A stretch of DNA of 64,000 nucleotides, from the NCBI RefSeq assembly GCF_040812015.1, contig NZ_JBFNXJ010000012.1, positions 1 through 64,000 on the forward strand, given 5' to 3'. The position numbers and the translations under genes were made by a program. The DNA is from Chitinivorax sp. PXF-14 (GTDB lineage Bacteria > Pseudomonadota > Gammaproteobacteria > Burkholderiales > SCOH01). The notes beneath the pieces are model-generated. The model worked only from the letters and a program-made list of their open reading frames with translations, was not told where the DNA came from and did no database searches. Positions 1 through 8,777 of the stretch are shown here, in pieces; position 1 is the stretch's first letter; each line of letters begins with the position of its first letter.

Positions 1-316
1 CCACCACCCGGCCTCGTCAACACCCTTTTTCAAAAAACTTAAATTATTTGAAAGCAGGTGACCTTTCCACGCATGGGCCCTCTAACGCTAGCGCTTTCCT
101 CTTAATAGTAATGGGCCGTGAGCGGTCTTTTGAGTCTGCTTCGCTCACCGACCTTTACGGGAGTGCAACCCATTTCATGGATTCCCATATACTATGACGA
201 CATCTTAAGGATGGGCGCCCGCCCAGTCCTCAAGGAGAAAAGCAATCACTCCGGCAGCCCAAACTGCCGAAGTCACAATATATTAGATAACCAGAGAAAT
301 AGACGAGGAAACAAGA
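1..316 (+). promoter_or_regulatory. Structured leader region upstream of the beta-propeller gene
   Basis: No gene is supported here. Read on the plus strand, three hairpins follow one another. The first has arms GTGAGCG at 118-124 and CGCTCAC at 142-148. The second has TGGGC and GCCCA arms at 212-216 and 221-225, extended by AGGA/TCCT with one bulge. The third has CGGCAG at 252-257 and CTGCCG at 264-269. A ribosome-binding site (GAGGAA) lies just before the ATG at 317. An 8-base palindrome CGCTAGCG sits near position 88. The layout suggests a long structured 5' untranslated region, but I could not match it to a riboswitch class; c-di-GMP and glycine types were considered and did not fit. Confidence 0.35.
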
Positions 317-1777
317 ATGAAGCGTAGCTTGCTGACGGCGCTGGCGATGGCGTCGATGGGGCTGGCCACCCAGGTATCGGCCGCACCGTTTGCCTTTTTG
401 TGCAACGCCGACCTCAATACGGTCAAGGTAGTCGATATGGCGAGCGATGCAACCAGGGCGTCAACAGCCGGGCAGATTGTTGCAACCATACCGATCAGCG
501 GTGCGCCGGTCGCAGCGGTCAGCGACCGGGATGGCGTCAAAACCTATGTTGTACGCCGGGACAGCAATCAAGTCACGGTAGTGGATGCGACCAACTATTC
601 GGTCATTGGTACCATCAACACGGGGCGAGCACCGCTTGCGGCAGTCATCAGCCAGGATGGTACCCGTCTATATGTTGCCAACTCGGCAGACAATACGGTT
701 TCCGTTATCGATACGGCCAGCTATACCCTGCTTAATACCATTCCGGCGGGTACGCAACCCAGCTATTTGCGTCTGAGCACCGATGGCAAACAGCTGTATG
801 TGGCGAACCGGGGCTCCAACAACGTCTCGGTCATCGACACGTCGGCAAAAAGCGTCTCCGGGACCTTTACCATGCCAGGCAGCCCGATCAGCATCGCTAA
901 CAGCGGCGACGACTATTCGGTATTCTTCGTTGCCGACACCCGCCACGTCACCCAGGTAGATGGGCGCTCATCGCCCGCTACAGTTACCTCGGTCAACCTG
1001 CCCTTTGACCTGCTGGCGATGGGTACATCGGCCTCGGCATTTGCCCTGCAGGGCACGTACAGCCTGGCCAATATCGACCTCTATCTGGCTGGTGCGGACG
1101 ACAACATCTACACACTCACCCCGAGCCAGATGGATAAGGGGACGCGCGCGATTCAGTCCAATAGTAGGGCGATGGCGCTGGAAGCCTTTGGCGACAATAA
1201 CAATGTCGCGCTGGCCAACCCGGCATCAACCGATCTGCAGATCCTCAGCTCCGCCTCGCTGGGGATGCGCAAGATCGCCGTCGGCATGGGCAGCAATTCG
1301 ACGGGCGACTTCATCAATCACCCGGCATTTCATATCAAGGAAGCCCACTACATCACCCCCGAGGGTGATACCAAGGACGAATTCATCGCGATTACCGTTG
1401 TACGCACTGGCAACCCGAATTCCAAGGCATCGGTCCATTATCAGACAGCCAGCGGGACAGCCTTTACCAATGTCGACTTCGAGGAAACGAAGGGCTTGCT
1501 GGAATTTGATGTTGGACAGCAGAGCAAGGACATCAATATTCGCATCCTGGGGGAAAAGAGCATCGAGCGTGACGAAGACTTCACTCTCAGCCTGAACTCC
1601 CCAAGCGACGGCCACGCACTTGGCACCCAGACCCAAACGACGATCACCCTGCTCAATGACGACAATGATGCCAAGGGCTGCACCGTCGGAAAAGCTGGCC
1701 CGCTGGACCCCATGCTGCCGGTACTCGCGGGGCTTGCCGCATTTGGATTGTGGCGGCGCAAGAAGCAGTCGAACTGA
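317..1777 (+). CDS. Exported YVTN beta-propeller / Calx-beta protein with C-terminal sorting tail
   Basis: A 486-residue exported protein. A signal peptide spans about residues 1-22 (basic start, hydrophobic core, cleavage near VSA-AP). Residues 25-330 carry repeated YVAN-x-x-x-N-x-V-x-V-I-D-T units typical of YVTN/NHL-like beta-propellers. Residues 342-449 form a Calx-beta domain (the segment ending in TLLNDD is characteristic). The last 35 residues hold a Gly-Cys-Thr pair, a DPMLP motif, a hydrophobic helix and an RRKK end. This is the three-part plan of CTERM sorting signals and closest, from memory, to the JDVT-CTERM type. The protein is therefore probably processed and kept at the cell surface. 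Its ligand is unknown. The start is fixed by the signal peptide and a GAGGAA site. No partner protease gene is in the window. Confidence 0.8.
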   Translation: MKRSLLTALAMASMGLATQVSAAPFAFLCNADLNTVKVVDMASDATRASTAGQIVATIPISGAPVAAVSDRDGVKTYVVRRDSNQVTVVDATNYSVIGTINTGRAPLAAVISQDGTRLYVANSADNTVSVIDTASYTLLNTIPAGTQPSYLRLSTDGKQLYVANRGSNNVSVIDTSAKSVSGTFTMPGSPISIANSGDDYSVFFVADTRHVTQVDGRSSPATVTSVNLPFDLLAMGTSASAFALQGTYSLANIDLYLAGADDNIYTLTPSQMDKGTRAIQSNSRAMALEAFGDNNNVALANPASTDLQILSSASLGMRKIAVGMGSNSTGDFINHPAFHIKEAHYITPEGDTKDEFIAITVVRTGNPNSKASVHYQTASGTAFTNVDFEETKGLLEFDVGQQSKDINIRILGEKSIERDEDFTLSLNSPSDGHALGTQTQTTITLLNDDNDAKGCTVGKAGPLDPMLPVLAGLAAFGLWRRKKQSN

Positions 1778-2275
1778 GAACCAGGGGTGGGCGCAGTGCC
1801 TGCCCCGCCAGCTATCTTTGCGGTAGCCGGTACACCAGTCAACATACAGATGGCGACCTATCACCTTGCGTGAACTGTCGCCCATATAGCTGAGCGACCA
1901 GGCCTGCCTTCTTCCGTGGCCCTGCAGCCCAGAGGGGGCGCCAATGAGAGAAAGGCTCCCCAGGCCACCCCGAACCGGATGGCGCTCACCAGGGGAGATT
2001 GCAGCGAGATACCCCGTTGCCTTTCCTGCTCGTGCTGGGCGAGTCGCCGATTGCCGGGGTCGGCGCCAGGATCAGGCGCCGATGGCACACCGTTCATACC
2101 ACCAGGTACAAGGAGCGGATGTACCATTCGGTAGCAGATACCGCTTAACACATCGGCACCGAACCGGCTACCGGGAAGAAATATCTGCAAAAGATGGCGA
2201 GCCTCTCTGCACTCAGCGCCGGTAGATGGGGCATCACTCGAGCCCTCTCCGACGAGATTCAGCTCCCCCGCCCCG
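1778..2275. other. Intergenic stretch without a supported gene
   Basis: About 500 bases lie between the propeller gene and rimJ. Several open frames cross it on both strands, but none has a start site, familiar motif or codon use like the neighbouring genes. I see no terminator with a T-tract and no repeat. It may be a decayed coding region, but I cannot name a parent. Confidence 0.4.
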
Positions 2276-2839
2276 ATGATGATCCCACCCAAACTCAAAG
2301 CCGCCGGCCTGACGATTCGCATGGCCAACGATGAGGATATTCCTGCCCTGCTAGCCTATTACGCGGCAAATCAGGAGTTCCTCCGGCCCTATTCCCCGCC
2401 CTGGCCGGACTCGATGTTCGACGCCACAGCTTGGCTCGGCCGCCTGCGGCAGCAGCATGAAGATTTCACGCAGGACCGTAGCTGCAAGCTCTATCTGTTC
2501 AAGGGCACAAGCGTGGCAGGCTCGATCGGCTTATCCGGTATTCAGCGAGGAGCTTTTCAGGCCTGTTTTCTCGGCTATGAGTTGGCCGAGTCAGAACAGG
2601 GCAAGGGGGTGATGGGCAAGGCGATCGAGCAGGTCATCCGCTATGTGTTCGATCAACTCAAGCTGCATCGCATCCAGGCCAATTACTTGCCAAGCAACGA
2701 GCGAAGCGGGCGCTTACTCAAGCGCCTGGGGTTTACCGTCGAAGGCTATGCCCGCGACTACCTATTCATCAACGGGCAGTGGTGCGACCATATTTTGACC
2801 TCACTCACCAATCCGGCGACGAAACCGCCTTTCGGCTGA
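2276..2839 (+). CDS. rimJ: Ribosomal protein S5 alanine N-acetyltransferase (GNAT family)
   Basis: A 187-residue GNAT acetyltransferase. RimJ enzymes transfer acetyl from acetyl-CoA to the N-terminal alanine of ribosomal protein S5. The C-terminal half follows E. coli RimJ closely as I remember it: an FQACFLGYELAE strand, the acetyl-CoA loop E-Q-G-K-G-V-M-G-K-A, then a HRIQANYLPSNERSGRLL stretch and a GFTVEGYARDYL/NGQWCDHILTSLTN ending. The length is close to the roughly 194 residues of E. coli RimJ. The start is uncertain by one codon (ATG at 2276 or 2279) and lacks a clear Shine-Dalgarno. It stands alone on the plus strand and converges on purD. Confidence 0.85.
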   Translation: MMIPPKLKAAGLTIRMANDEDIPALLAYYAANQEFLRPYSPPWPDSMFDATAWLGRLRQQHEDFTQDRSCKLYLFKGTSVAGSIGLSGIQRGAFQACFLGYELAESEQGKGVMGKAIEQVIRYVFDQLKLHRIQANYLPSNERSGRLLKRLGFTVEGYARDYLFINGQWCDHILTSLTNPATKPPFG

Positions 2840-2874
2840 TTCTCCGCACCCCGTGTACTGGCGGATCGGGCCCG

Positions 2875-2904
2875 GAAAACAAATGGGCGGCACATGGCCG
2901 CCCA
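2875..2904 (-). terminator. Rho-independent terminator of the dusB-fis-purH-purD operon
   Basis: The arms TGGGCGGC (2884-2891) and GCCGCCCA (2897-2904) enclose a 5-base loop. Read on the minus strand, the stem is followed by TTTGTTTTCC. This fits termination just downstream of purD. There is no T-tract on the plus side. Confidence 0.75.
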
Positions 2905-2925
2905 CTGCATCTGCGATGTAGCAGA

Positions 2926-4197
2926 TCACTTCTTCAAGGCGCGGAAACCGATATCCCGGCGGTATTGCATGCCATCAAAGTGAATCTGTTCGGCGACTTC
3001 ATAGGCACGCTTTTGTGCAATACGCACGCTGTCGCCGAGCGCCGTCACGCAGAGCACACGTCCACCGCTCGTTACGGCCAGATTCTGTTCATTAGCCACA
3101 GTACCGGCGTGGAACACATGGGCATCCGCACTGGCCTTGGGCACGCCAGTAATCACGTCGCCCTTGCGCGGGCTGTCCGGATAGCCCGCCGCAGCCAGCA
3201 CCACGCCCAGCGCGACACGGCGATCCCATTCTGCTTCGACCTTGTCGAGACGCCCATCCACCGCGGCTTCGAGCAGGTCGACCAGGTCCGATTTCAAGCG
3301 GAACATGATAGGCTGCGTTTCCGGGTCACCCATGCGGCAGTTGAATTCGACCACGCTGACCTTGCCATCGTCCGCGATCATCAGGCCCGCATACAGGAAA
3401 CCGGTATAGGGCACGCCGTCCTTGGTCATGCCAGCAACCGTCGGCAGAATCACCTCACGCATCACGCGCGCGTGAACCTCGGGCGTCACGACCGGCGCCG
3501 GGGAATAAGCCCCCATGCCACCGGTGTTCGGGCCCTGATCGCCATCCAGCAAGCGCTTGTGATCCTGGCTGGTGGCCAGCGACAGCACATTCTTGCCGTC
3601 GACCATGACGATAAAGCTGGCCTCTTCCCCAGACAAAAAGTCCTCGATCACCACACGGGCGCCGGCATCGCCCATCTTGTTATCCAGCAGCATCAGGTCG
3701 ATGGCCTGATGCGCCTCGTCCAGGCTCATCGCGACGATCACGCCCTTGCCCGCAGCCAGGCCATCGGCCTTGATCACGATCGGCGCACCACGCTCGTCAA
3801 CATAGGCATGCGCCTGGGCTGCATCGGCAAAGGTGCGGTATTGCGCGGTAGGAATGCCATGGCGGATCATGAATGCCTTGGCGAAGTCCTTCGACCATTC
3901 GAGTTGGGCTGCATTGCGGGTCGGGCCGAAGATCTTCAATCCTTCCGCACGGAAAGCATCCACGACCCCCTGCGACAGCGGCGCTTCCGGGCCAACCACC
4001 GTCAATTCGATACTCTCGCGCCTGACCAGTGCAATTAGGTCGGGAATGGCGGTCACGTTGACGTTGACCAGCCCGTCCTCTTGCGCCGTACCGGCGTTAC
4101 CGGGTGCGACATAGACTCGCTGCACCTTCGGCGACTGGGCAAGCTTCCACGCCAGCGCGTGTTCACGGCCACCAGAGCCGATCACCAGGATTTTCAT
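2926..4197 (-). CDS. purD: Phosphoribosylamine--glycine ligase (GAR synthetase)
   Basis: A 423-residue ATP-grasp enzyme of de novo purine synthesis. It joins 5-phosphoribosylamine and glycine with ATP hydrolysis to give GAR. The N-terminus has the family signature (GSGGREHALAWKL, residues 7-19). The ATP-grasp core follows, with IKADGLAAGKGVIVA, the DQGPNTGGMGAYSP loop and the metal site EFNCRMGDPETQP. The C-terminal domain is complete and the length is normal. It is the last gene of the minus-strand run dusB-fis-purH-purD. About 130 bases separate it from purH and a terminator follows it. The adjacency to purH makes this a small purine operon. Confidence 0.97.
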   Translation of the reverse strand: MKILVIGSGGREHALAWKLAQSPKVQRVYVAPGNAGTAQEDGLVNVNVTAIPDLIALVRRESIELTVVGPEAPLSQGVVDAFRAEGLKIFGPTRNAAQLEWSKDFAKAFMIRHGIPTAQYRTFADAAQAHAYVDERGAPIVIKADGLAAGKGVIVAMSLDEAHQAIDLMLLDNKMGDAGARVVIEDFLSGEEASFIVMVDGKNVLSLATSQDHKRLLDGDQGPNTGGMGAYSPAPVVTPEVHARVMREVILPTVAGMTKDGVPYTGFLYAGLMIADDGKVSVVEFNCRMGDPETQPIMFRLKSDLVDLLEAAVDGRLDKVEAEWDRRVALGVVLAAAGYPDSPRKGDVITGVPKASADAHVFHAGTVANEQNLAVTSGGRVLCVTALGDSVRIAQKRAYEVAEQIHFDGMQYRRDIGFRALKK

Positions 4198-4327
4198 GGG
4201 TTTCCCTTGTCTTAAACTGAATGCTAGTCTTGCGTCCCGCCGATCCAGCCGTCACAGCAATGGTCAGCGAGGCAGTACTGCCAGCCCCCCCACCCGCTGC
4301 ACGCCCGCAACCAGCCGGGGCCGCCGC

Positions 4328-5896
4328 TCAATGGCGGAAATGGCGTGTCCCGGTCAGTACCATGGCGATGCCGTGCTCGTCGGCTGCGGCGAATACCTCT
4401 TCATCACGCATCGAGCCGCCAGGCTGGATGATGGCCTTGATGCCGTTCTCGGCGATCACGTCAACACCATCGCGGAACGGGAAGAATGCATCGGATGCAG
4501 CAACCGCGCCCTGCAGCGGCAACCCTGCGCCGGCCGCCTTGATGGCCGCGATCTTGGTGGAATCGACCCGGCTCATCTGACCAGCACCGATACCGGCGGT
4601 CTGGCCGTTCCTGGCAAAAACGATGGCGTTGGATTTCACATACTTCGCCACACGCCACGCAAACAGCAGGTCTTGCAGCTCCGCGGGCGTCGGCTGACGC
4701 TTGGTGACCACGCGCAGCTCATCGGGGCCGACGTTCTTGATGTCCGCGCTCTGAACCAGCAGGCCACCGCCGACACGCTTGAGATCGTAGGGATTGGCGC
4801 CGGCTTCGAGCGGCACTTCGAGTACGCGGACGTTGACCTTCTTGGCCAGCAGCGCGCGCGCTTCTGCCGTGTAGGCCGGCGCGATCAGCACTTCGAGGAA
4901 CTGGGCGGACACGGCTTCGGCCGTCGTCACATCGACCTCGCGGTTGAAGGCGATGATGCCGCCGAAGGCACTGGTAGTGTCGGTTGCGAAGGCGAGCTTG
5001 TACGCGGTCAGTGTGTCGACCGCGACGGCGATGCCGCACGGGTTGGCATGCTTGACGATGACGCAGGCGGTCTGGTCGAAGGTCTTGACGGCCTCCCAGG
5101 CGGCATCGGCATCGGCGATGTTGTTGTAGCTGAGTTCCTTGCCCTGATGCTGGGTGTAGTTGGCGATGGCACCGGGAATGCGCACGAGATCGCGATAGAA
5201 CGCGGCCTTCTGGTGCGGATTCTCGCCGTAGCGCATGTCCTGCACCTTCTCGACGTTGATGTTGAAGCGATCGGGGAAGTCTGCGGTCGGCTTGTTGTCC
5301 TGATCGCGGCCAGTCAGGTAGTTGCTGATCGCGCTGTCGTACGCGGCGGTATGCGAGAACGCCTTGCAAGCCAGCTTGTAGCGGGTGGGCAGGCCCAGCG
5401 CGCCGTCATTGGCCTGCATTTCCTCAACCAGCGTGGCGTAGTCGGCGGCATCGGTCACGATCGCAACGTGGGCGTGGTTCTTGGCTGCCGAGCGCACCAT
5501 GGCGGGGCCACCGATATCGATGTTCTCGATCGCATCTTCGAGCGAGCAATCCGGCTTGGCCACGGTCTGGGTGAACGGGTACAGGTTCACGCACACCAGG
5601 TCGATGTTGCCGATGCCATGTTGAGCCATGGTGGTGACGTGCGCGGCGAGGTCGCGGCGGCCGAGAATGCCGCCGTGGATCTTCGGGTGCAGCGTCTTGA
5701 CGCGGCCATCGAGCATTTCCGGGAAGCCGGTGTAATCGGCGACTTCGATCACCTTCAGGCCGGCGTCGGCGAGCAGCTTGGCAGTACCGCCGGTGGAAAG
5801 GATTTCGACACCGAAACCGGCGAGACTGCGGGCGAACTCGAGAACGCCGGTCTTGTCGGAAACGCTGATCAGGGCACGTTGGATTTTGGTCATCAT
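4328..5896 (-). CDS. purH: Bifunctional AICAR transformylase / IMP cyclohydrolase
   Basis: About 522 residues, catalysing the last two steps to IMP: formyl transfer from 10-formyl-THF to AICAR, then ring closure. The N-terminal cyclohydrolase part starts [18 protein letters not shown] and contains the [13 protein letters not shown] and [20 protein letters not shown] signatures. The C-terminal transformylase part carries the [11 protein letters not shown] motif with the catalytic Lys-His pair, and QMSRVDS near the end. The frame stays open upstream into fis, but the family start fits only MMTKIQRAL, so I place the ATG at 5896 (5893 also possible). It follows fis after about 50 bases. Confidence 0.96.
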   Translation of the reverse strand: MMTKIQRALISVSDKTGVLEFARSLAGFGVEILSTGGTAKLLADAGLKVIEVADYTGFPEMLDGRVKTLHPKIHGGILGRRDLAAHVTTMAQHGIGNIDLVCVNLYPFTQTVAKPDCSLEDAIENIDIGGPAMVRSAAKNHAHVAIVTDAADYATLVEEMQANDGALGLPTRYKLACKAFSHTAAYDSAISNYLTGRDQDNKPTADFPDRFNINVEKVQDMRYGENPHQKAAFYRDLVRIPGAIANYTQHQGKELSYNNIADADAAWEAVKTFDQTACVIVKHANPCGIAVAVDTLTAYKLAFATDTTSAFGGIIAFNREVDVTTAEAVSAQFLEVLIAPAYTAEARALLAKKVNVRVLEVPLEAGANPYDLKRVGGGLLVQSADIKNVGPDELRVVTKRQPTPAELQDLLFAWRVAKYVKSNAIVFARNGQTAGIGAGQMSRVDSTKIAAIKAAGAGLPLQGAVAASDAFFPFRDGVDVIAENGIKAIIQPGGSMRDEEVFAAADEHGIAMVLTGTRHFRH

Positions 5897-5946
5897 GGCT
5901 ATCGTCAATACAGGTTGAATCAAAACAAAATGGTGGCGGCCCGGCC

Positions 5947-6183
5947 TCAAGCCAGGTCGTATTCTTTCAATTTCTTGCGCAGCGTATTGCGGTTGATACC
6001 GAGCAGCTCGGCGGCTCGCGTCTGGTTGCCCTTGGCCTGGGCGAGCACCACTTCCAACAGTGGCTTCTCGACACATGCCAGCACCATCTCATAGATCGCC
6101 GCCGGCGCTTCGCCGTCGAGATCCTGGAAATACTGTTCCATCGCCCGCTTCACGGCGGCCGAAATCTGGTCGTTACCTTGCAT
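5947..6183 (-). CDS. fis: Fis family nucleoid-associated regulator
   Basis: A 78-residue DNA-binding protein that bends DNA and regulates rRNA, tRNA and growth-rate-linked genes. The start is the ATG at 6183 behind a GGGAAGGG site; a longer open frame upstream overlaps no known Fis sequence. The C-terminus is the Fis helix-turn-helix, [21 protein letters not shown], nearly identical to other proteobacterial Fis proteins. It is shorter at the N-terminus than the 98 residues of E. coli Fis, as is usual in betaproteobacteria. It lies between dusB and purH. The dusB-fis linkage is ancient and probably means shared transcription. Confidence 0.93.
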   Translation of the reverse strand: MQGNDQISAAVKRAMEQYFQDLDGEAPAAIYEMVLACVEKPLLEVVLAQAKGNQTRAAELLGINRNTLRKKLKEYDLA

Positions 6184-6252
6184 ACCCTTCCCTAATCCGT
6201 ATTGGTCTTGATGCTTGCCCCATCTGCGGGAGCTCGGGTCACCAAGCAATTT

Positions 6253-7275
6253 TCACGCTGCCGTAGCGAGCGCGTCTTCTTGTTGTTCGTAGACCAGCCG
6301 GTGATGGTGTTCGGCCAATTGGTCGAAATACTGCTGCACCGCCTGCTGCTGAGCTTGCGTGGTCTCCAGCCTGTACATGGCCTGGCGGAACTCGTTGGAG
6401 TCACGCAGGCCTTTGGTATACCAGGCGATGTGCTTGCGTGCGATGCGCACGCCCGAGTACTCGCCATAAAACTGATGCAGCTCTTCCAGGTGCTCGGCCA
6501 GCACCTGGCGGATCTCGCTGACTTCGGGCGCCGGCAGCAATTCGCCATGCGCGAGGTAATGGGCAATCTCGCGGAAGATCCATGGGCGCCCCTGCGCGGC
6601 ACGCCCCACCATGATCGCGTCGGCCCCCGTCGCGGCCAGTACCTCGCGTGCCTTTTGCGGCGAATCGATGTCGCCGTTGGCAATGACGGGAATACCCAGC
6701 ATGCCCTTGACCTCGCGGATCAACTCGTAGCGCGCCTGGCCGTTGTACATGTCCTCACGCGTGCGGCCGTGGATCGCCAGGGCGGCGATCCCGGCCTCTT
6801 CCGCGCGGCGCGCGATGCGCAGGATGTTTTCCTGCCCGTTGCAGTAGCCGAGCCGCGTCTTCAGCGTGACCGGCACATCGACGGCCTTGACCACCGCATC
6901 GAGGATGCGCGCAACCAACTCTTCCTGCTGCAGCAGCGCGGAGCCAGCCATGACATTGCACACCTTCTTGGCCGGACACCCCATATTGATGTCGATGATC
7001 TGTGCGCCATGTGCGACGTTGATGCGCGCCGCCTCGGCCATTTGTTCGGGGATGCCGCCCGCGATCTGCACTGAGATCGGCGCGATCTCGCCGGCGTGAT
7101 TCGCGCGGCGCTGCGTCTTCTGCGACCCCCACAGCAAGGAGTTCGAGGTGATCATCTCGCTCACCGCGTGGCCTGCACCAAAACGCTTGCACAATATGCG
7201 GAATGGCCGATCTGTCACCCCAGCCATGGGCGCGACGATCAGGTTGTTCTTGAGCGTATAGGGGCCAATCTGCAT
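6253..7275 (-). CDS. dusB: tRNA-dihydrouridine synthase B
   Basis: A 340-residue FMN-dependent enzyme that reduces specific uridines of tRNA to dihydrouridine. The TIM-barrel motifs are all present: the APMAGVTDRPFR start, SEMITSN, QIAGGIPEQMAEAA, the active-site segment DINMGCPAKKVCN with its cysteines, HGRTREDMYNG, and the FMN phosphate site ANGDIDSP...GADAIMVGRAAQGRPW. The HARK...WYTKGL region of the C-terminal helical domain is recognisable as RIARKHIAWYTKGL. It is the first gene of the operon with fis, purH and purD. A good promoter lies just upstream. Other Dus paralogues are less likely because of the coupling to fis. Confidence 0.96.
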   Translation of the reverse strand: MQIGPYTLKNNLIVAPMAGVTDRPFRILCKRFGAGHAVSEMITSNSLLWGSQKTQRRANHAGEIAPISVQIAGGIPEQMAEAARINVAHGAQIIDINMGCPAKKVCNVMAGSALLQQEELVARILDAVVKAVDVPVTLKTRLGYCNGQENILRIARRAEEAGIAALAIHGRTREDMYNGQARYELIREVKGMLGIPVIANGDIDSPQKAREVLAATGADAIMVGRAAQGRPWIFREIAHYLAHGELLPAPEVSEIRQVLAEHLEELHQFYGEYSGVRIARKHIAWYTKGLRDSNEFRQAMYRLETTQAQQQAVQQYFDQLAEHHHRLVYEQQEDALATAA

Positions 7276-7302
7276 GGAGAGCGAGGACGCGGAAAACCCC
7301 TA

Positions 7303-7331
7303 ATTTTAAACGTTTCCGTGCTCGCCGCCAA
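7303..7331 (-). promoter_or_regulatory. Probable sigma-70 promoter of dusB-fis-purH-purD
   Basis: On the minus strand TTGGCG (7331-7326) and TAAAAT (7308-7303) are spaced by 17 bases. The distance to the dusB start is about 28 bases, giving a short leader. The neighbourhood is AT-rich. Confidence 0.6.
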
Positions 7332-7391
7332 AATTATTTGCACAAAAAATAGGCGCGCCGCTCTAGAGGGCGGCATCAGGGTTTTCAGCAT

Positions 7392-7421
7392 TTGTTCATA
7401 TTGCATCGCACAAAATATAAT
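7392..7421 (+). promoter_or_regulatory. Probable sigma-70 promoter of the 120-residue gene
   Basis: TTGTTC at 7392-7397 and a perfect TATAAT at 7416-7421 are spaced by 18 bases. The gene at 7490 follows about 60 bases later with a strong AAAGGAG site. Confidence 0.55.
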
Positions 7422-7489
7422 CCGTGAAATGCTGGATTCTCCCATCCGGGAGAGTGAAAATATGTTGCGCCGCAAGAAAGGAGCGAATC

Positions 7490-7852
7490 ATGGATGATCC
7501 CAAGATTCTGCATTGGCTTGGCAAACGTGCCGGGCTGGATGAAACCGAGACCCGCGCACTGTGGGAATCGGCCGTAGATACGGCGAAGCGCCGTCTTCCC
7601 GAACATCAGCACGGCTCGCCCGTGTTCTGGCAGGCAGCCGTCGAGGCCCTGCAAGGCGCGATTCGCGATGCCAGGACCAGCGCCTGCGCCGAGCGCATCT
7701 ACCAAGCCTGCAACCCCGATACGGGCACCCTGGCCAAGGTGGTCGACCTGCAGACCTACTGTCTGGTACACACCATGCTGGCCTGGAAAGACGTCGCCGT
7801 CGCGTCGACCCGTGCCTGGAGCCGCAGCTACCAGCACTCGCGGGTGGCCTGA
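7490..7852 (+). CDS. Conserved-looking protein of unknown function
   Basis: 120 residues, not recognised. The start is set by AAAGGAG seven bases before the ATG; the open frame continues upstream but without a ribosome site. The protein has no signal peptide or membrane segment. It is probably helical (LDETETRALWESAVDTAKRR, then FWQAAVEALQGAIRDAR), with two or three cysteines in the middle (SACAERIYQACN, YCLVH) and many tryptophans. It has its own promoter and stands alone between two minus-strand genes. Function cannot be inferred from context. Codon use matches the neighbours, so I take it as a real cytoplasmic gene. Confidence 0.7.
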   Translation: MDDPKILHWLGKRAGLDETETRALWESAVDTAKRRLPEHQHGSPVFWQAAVEALQGAIRDARTSACAERIYQACNPDTGTLAKVVDLQTYCLVHTMLAWKDVAVASTRAWSRSYQHSRVA

Positions 7853-7877
7853 GCCACCCCGCCGGCGGCCGCGCCTG

Positions 7878-8714
7878 TTATTTGGGCGCGGTCGTCATGA
7901 TGCTGTCCGACGTACCGCCACTGCTGTATTCGATCTTCGCCGTACGCCGCATGTCCTGTAGTAGCTGTTTTGCGATCTGGGCACGGGCGCTTCCCTCGAG
8001 ATAGCGGCGGATTACCGGCTTGGCCTCGTCCAGCGACAGCGGGCGCGGCTTGGCATCGAGAACGTTCATCACGGTGAGCGTGTTGCCGCTGCCGGCAACA
8101 ACGGTCTGGCCGGGCTCAGCCTTGCTGAGCAGGTCGGGCAGATAGGCGGGGAGCTGCTCGGCACCAGCCGTCCCGCTCGCCGAGCTGAAGCGGTAGCCGG
8201 CTGCGCCAAGCGATGCGGCGACTTCATTCATACCCTTGCCGGCGTCGATCTCGCTGCGCAACTCCTGCTCCAGCCCAGGCTTGGCATTCACCACCGTCAG
8301 GCTGTGAAACGCATAGACCCTGCGCTGGCCGAAAATCGAGGCATGCTGCTTGAAGTAGTCCTCGACCTGCTGGTCGGTGGCCTTGCCTTGGCCGGCCATC
8401 CGCTTCTCCAGGTAAGCCTGCGCCAGCACCTGTTTGCGCGCGGCCTCCAGAGCATCGCGCACACCCGGGTTCTGGTCGAGCTTGTCGTCCTGCGCCGCGC
8501 TGGCCAGTATCTGCTGGTCGATCAGCGACTCCAGCATCTGCTTCCCGGCATCCTTCTGCAGCCCGCCACGCTGTAGCGCCAGATCGACTTCCCGCTGCGT
8601 GATCGCCGCGCCATTGGCACGCGCCAGTATCGGACTGTCGTCCGCCTTGCCTACGATGCGGTCGCAACCGGAAACAGCCAGCAGGGACAAGATCAGCAAA
8701 GGAATTCGGCGCAT
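7878..8714 (-). CDS. EpsD-type peptidyl-prolyl isomerase lipoprotein (SurA/PpiC-like)
   Basis: 278 residues with a lipoprotein signal (ILSLLAVSGC, lipobox cysteine at residue 17). After the N-terminus comes a SurA-like chaperone helix region, residues about 30-120, with the typical ANGAAITQREVDLAL start. A degenerate PpiC/parvulin-like part follows, residues about 130-240. The plan matches the EpsD family of peptidyl-prolyl isomerases, which help secretion in exopolysaccharide clusters. No exopolysaccharide genes are nearby, so the role here is open; it may act as an envelope folding factor. The lipoprotein signal sets the start. Isomerase activity is not certain from sequence. Confidence 0.75.
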   Translation of the reverse strand: MRRIPLLILSLLAVSGCDRIVGKADDSPILARANGAAITQREVDLALQRGGLQKDAGKQMLESLIDQQILASAAQDDKLDQNPGVRDALEAARKQVLAQAYLEKRMAGQGKATDQQVEDYFKQHASIFGQRRVYAFHSLTVVNAKPGLEQELRSEIDAGKGMNEVAASLGAAGYRFSSASGTAGAEQLPAYLPDLLSKAEPGQTVVAGSGNTLTVMNVLDAKPRPLSLDEAKPVIRRYLEGSARAQIAKQLLQDMRRTAKIEYSSGGTSDSIMTTAPK

Positions 8715-8777
8715 GGGGACTCCGTCAGGCTCAGTTAGGCAACGTCGTTTATGATAACAGCATTGACATGCCGCAAC

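Noticed and set aside
1-316. c-di-GMP (GEMM) or glycine riboswitch in the leader
   Set aside because: The conserved core sequences of both classes are not found, although some stems look similar.
1778-2328. Open frames on the minus strand across the gap before rimJ
   Set aside because: No start site, motif or codon bias; the longest one overlaps the rimJ start and reads like noise. One stretch looked like a decayed gene, but no family could be named.
2779-6094. Long plus-strand frames opposite purD and purH (419 and 632 residues)
   Set aside because: They are shadows of GC-rich coding DNA. purD and purH on the minus strand are complete and match their families.
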